NCBI GenBank assembly: GCA_937876995.1
Contig: CALEFD010000049.1
Span: forward strand, 1 to 7,534
Direction: 5' to 3'
DNA from: an uncultured Bacteroidales bacterium
Lineage (GTDB): Bacteria; Bacteroidota; Bacteroidia; Bacteroidales; Bacteroidaceae
DNA length: 7,534 nucleotides
The position numbers and the translations under genes were made by a program. The notes under the pieces are model-generated. The model was not told where the DNA came from. It worked only from the letters and a program-made list of their open reading frames with translations, and searched no databases. Below are positions 5,833 to 7,534 of the stretch, piece after piece (position 1 is the first letter of the stretch; every line of letters starts with the position of its first letter).

Positions 5833-7467
5833 TTATACGTTATTCCTTATACTTTTCATAAAAATACATTTGTATAATTCAGTACCTAAACTCTCTTTCA
5901 TTCTCTTTTTACGCTGACGTACACTCTCGGCCGACACATTTAAGAATAACGATATTTCAGCACTATTATAACCTAAATATGACAAAACACAAATTAAAAC
6001 ACCTCTGTTATCAATGGTTTTACATTGATTAGACAAGAACACAATAGCAGGACGGAATATCTCTAAAACATTCTTTTTAACGTGCTCTATTTCTGCTTCT
6101 GTATATTCCTCTCTTACCACTGCGGTATGAGAAACTAGTATTGTATTAGCATCTGATAGCAGAAACAGTTCCTTACACTCTGCAAGTAATTTACTAAATA
6201 TATCTAAATCATTTTCCGACACTGTATTTGCACTTTCATTACATTCTCTATTTTCCAACTGATTATTGTATATTTCACACTCTATTCTGGATATATTATC
6301 TTTTTTCTGCCTCAATTTTTCTTTCTTTCGCTTTTTTAATGCAGTAATCATAAACATAGTCAACAGCGACAGACACACCGGAATAAACACAGAGCAACAT
6401 ACTAATAATTTTTGCTTATGACGCAATTCATGTTCAGCCAACTCCACACTATGGATGTAGTGCAAATTATTAATTTTATTCAAGTTTCTTCCATCAAACA
6501 AAGTGTCAATTACATCCTTATATTTTGAAAAGAAAATTGAATCTGAATATTTTGGATCAATTAAAGATAATTCAGTCAGCTTATCATAGCACAAACAAAT
6601 GGTATTCAATTCTGTTGCTGTTTTTAACGATTTTAAGTAATAATGATAAGCAGAATCATAAACTGCCATATAATAAAAATTGTTTGCCTTGACAGCCAAA
6701 CCGGCTTCATTATTAGATTTGCTCAAATTAAGAAACCTATTTACATATAAAAGAGATTTATCGTAGTCTTTGTAATGAAGATAATAAATCTTAGCTAATT
6801 GTAACAACGGATTGATTCTATAATATTCAGAATAGGCTTCGTTATCGAGAAATTCTAAACAATATTGCTCTGCAGTTTCAAAATCCCTTCTATACAATAA
6901 ACACAATGCATAATTAAACCGCGATATACAATATGTATGAACGTCATTTAAACGATCAGCATTATTCATGGCACATAACAAATGGTTTTCAGCATAATCA
7001 TAGGCACTACTATTAACATATTTCAAGCCCAACAAACATTCCGTCAACGCATAATAACGAATTAAAGTATCGGGGAACAGATCTTTTGCTTTCAGATAAG
7101 CTTCTATGGCCGCTAAATGGTTTTCGGTATCTGTATATACACAACCTAATGTATAATATGCCAATGCGGCGTAATAATCTTTCTTCCCGGTGCCATAGTA
7201 TGCTGTAGCTTCTAACATTAAGGAATCTGACTCCAATGGTTCATAGCACTTATAGTCTGCCTGCGTTTTAAGTACTGTATATAGCGCCTTACTACGCTCT
7301 TTCTTAGGTGTAGGCATTGCATACAGCACACTGCGCACTGAATCAGGATTCTTTTCAAGAACCTGCTCCAGTTCCACTAAACGAATATATTCACTTCTGC
7401 CACCACTGCAACCCACAGAAAGTAGCATTGTAGCTACCACTATCAGTACTGTTATCCTATTTTTCAT
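5833..7467 (-). CDS. TPR–transmembrane–HTH regulator (one-component, Bacteroidetes type)
   Basis: A 544-residue protein I can classify by architecture but not name. The N-terminus is a signal sequence ending in LLSVGC; C20 may be lipidated, although the -3 residue (serine) is not ideal for a lipobox. Residues about 30-320 are helical with degenerate tetratricopeptide repeats; the clearest is 97-130 (DYYAALAYYTLGCVY...AAIEAYLKAKDLF), with further units near 181-207, 219-247 and 258-285. One membrane helix lies at about 354-376, followed by a lysine-rich stop-transfer and short coiled coil (377-405). A helical linker and a LuxR/GerE-like helix-turn-helix follow at about 488-528 (VLSYLGYNSAEISLFLNVSAESVRQRKKRMKESLG). 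The expected topology is a periplasmic TPR sensor and a cytoplasmic DNA-binding end, letting one protein sense outside and regulate genes. Ligand and targets are unknown. It is followed by its own terminator, so it is probably not co-transcribed with argR. Confidence 0.85.
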   Translation of the reverse strand: MKNRITVLIVVATMLLSVGCSGGRSEYIRLVELEQVLEKNPDSVRSVLYAMPTPKKERSKALYTVLKTQADYKCYEPLESDSLMLEATAYYGTGKKDYYAALAYYTLGCVYTDTENHLAAIEAYLKAKDLFPDTLIRYYALTECLLGLKYVNSSAYDYAENHLLCAMNNADRLNDVHTYCISRFNYALCLLYRRDFETAEQYCLEFLDNEAYSEYYRINPLLQLAKIYYLHYKDYDKSLLYVNRFLNLSKSNNEAGLAVKANNFYYMAVYDSAYHYYLKSLKTATELNTICLCYDKLTELSLIDPKYSDSIFFSKYKDVIDTLFDGRNLNKINNLHYIHSVELAEHELRHKQKLLVCCSVFIPVCLSLLTMFMITALKKRKKEKLRQKKDNISRIECEIYNNQLENRECNESANTVSENDLDIFSKLLAECKELFLLSDANTILVSHTAVVREEYTEAEIEHVKKNVLEIFRPAIVFLSNQCKTIDNRGVLICVLSYLGYNSAEISLFLNVSAESVRQRKKRMKESLGTELYKCIFMKSIRNNV

Positions 7468-7473
7468 TTGTTA

Positions 7474-7481
7474 CAAAAATA
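7474..7481 (-). promoter_or_regulatory. Possible -7 element before the TPR/HTH regulator
   Basis: The - strand reads TATTTTTG, a full match to TAnnTTTG, 6 bp before the ATG. I see no TTTG at the expected -33 distance, and the implied leader would be only a few bases, so this may be chance in AT-rich DNA. Confidence 0.25.
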
Positions 7482-7534
7482 ATCTAAATTCACTTACAGC
7501 CCTAACATCTCCTGTCTTATTTTCAATCTTATGG

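Overview
This AT-rich window looks chromosomal and most likely comes from a member of the Bacteroidales (Bacteroides, Phocaeicola, Prevotella or a relative). Three things support this: the arginine gene order argR–GNAT–argG–(pspC)–argC–argD, the near absence of Shine-Dalgarno sequences before most starts together with a Bacteroides-type promoter (TTTG / TAnnTTTG) before argR, and a membrane regulator combining TPRs, one membrane helix and a LuxR-like HTH, a layout common in Bacteroidetes. The genus cannot be fixed from the sequence alone.

Layout from left to right. Positions 1-205 hold at least 2.7 exact copies of a 75-bp tandem repeat rich in inverted repeats, probably continuing beyond the left edge. 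NAD kinase follows on the + strand (257-1132). Everything else is on the - strand. A compact six-gene arginine operon reads from 5718 down to 1083: argR, a GNAT acetyltransferase, argG, a 62-residue PspC-domain membrane protein, argC and argD. Gaps within it are 2-41 bp. The last 50 bp of argD overlap the last 50 bp of the convergent NAD kinase gene. Upstream of argR, also on the - strand, lies a 544-residue TPR/transmembrane/HTH regulator (5833-7467). The last 67 bp contain no complete gene.

How the genes work together. The GNAT is the best candidate for the first step of arginine synthesis (N-acylation of glutamate). ArgC and ArgD carry out steps 3 and 4, ArgG makes argininosuccinate, and ArgR senses arginine. 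Kinase, transcarbamylase and lyase genes are not in this window. In Bacteroides fragilis this pathway is known to run through succinylated intermediates, so the acyl group used by these enzymes is uncertain. Between the regulator gene and argR is a dense control region: an intrinsic terminator whose stem contains the -33 element of the probable argR promoter, followed by a close match to an ARG box between promoter and start codon. This suggests autoregulation of the whole operon.

I see no clear new defence, mobile or biosynthetic system. The points most worth a second look are the hairpin-rich 75-bp array before NAD kinase, the PspC protein inside the arginine operon, the cysteine-rich tail of the GNAT, the overlapping terminator/promoter/operator, and the overlapping argD/nadK 3' ends.
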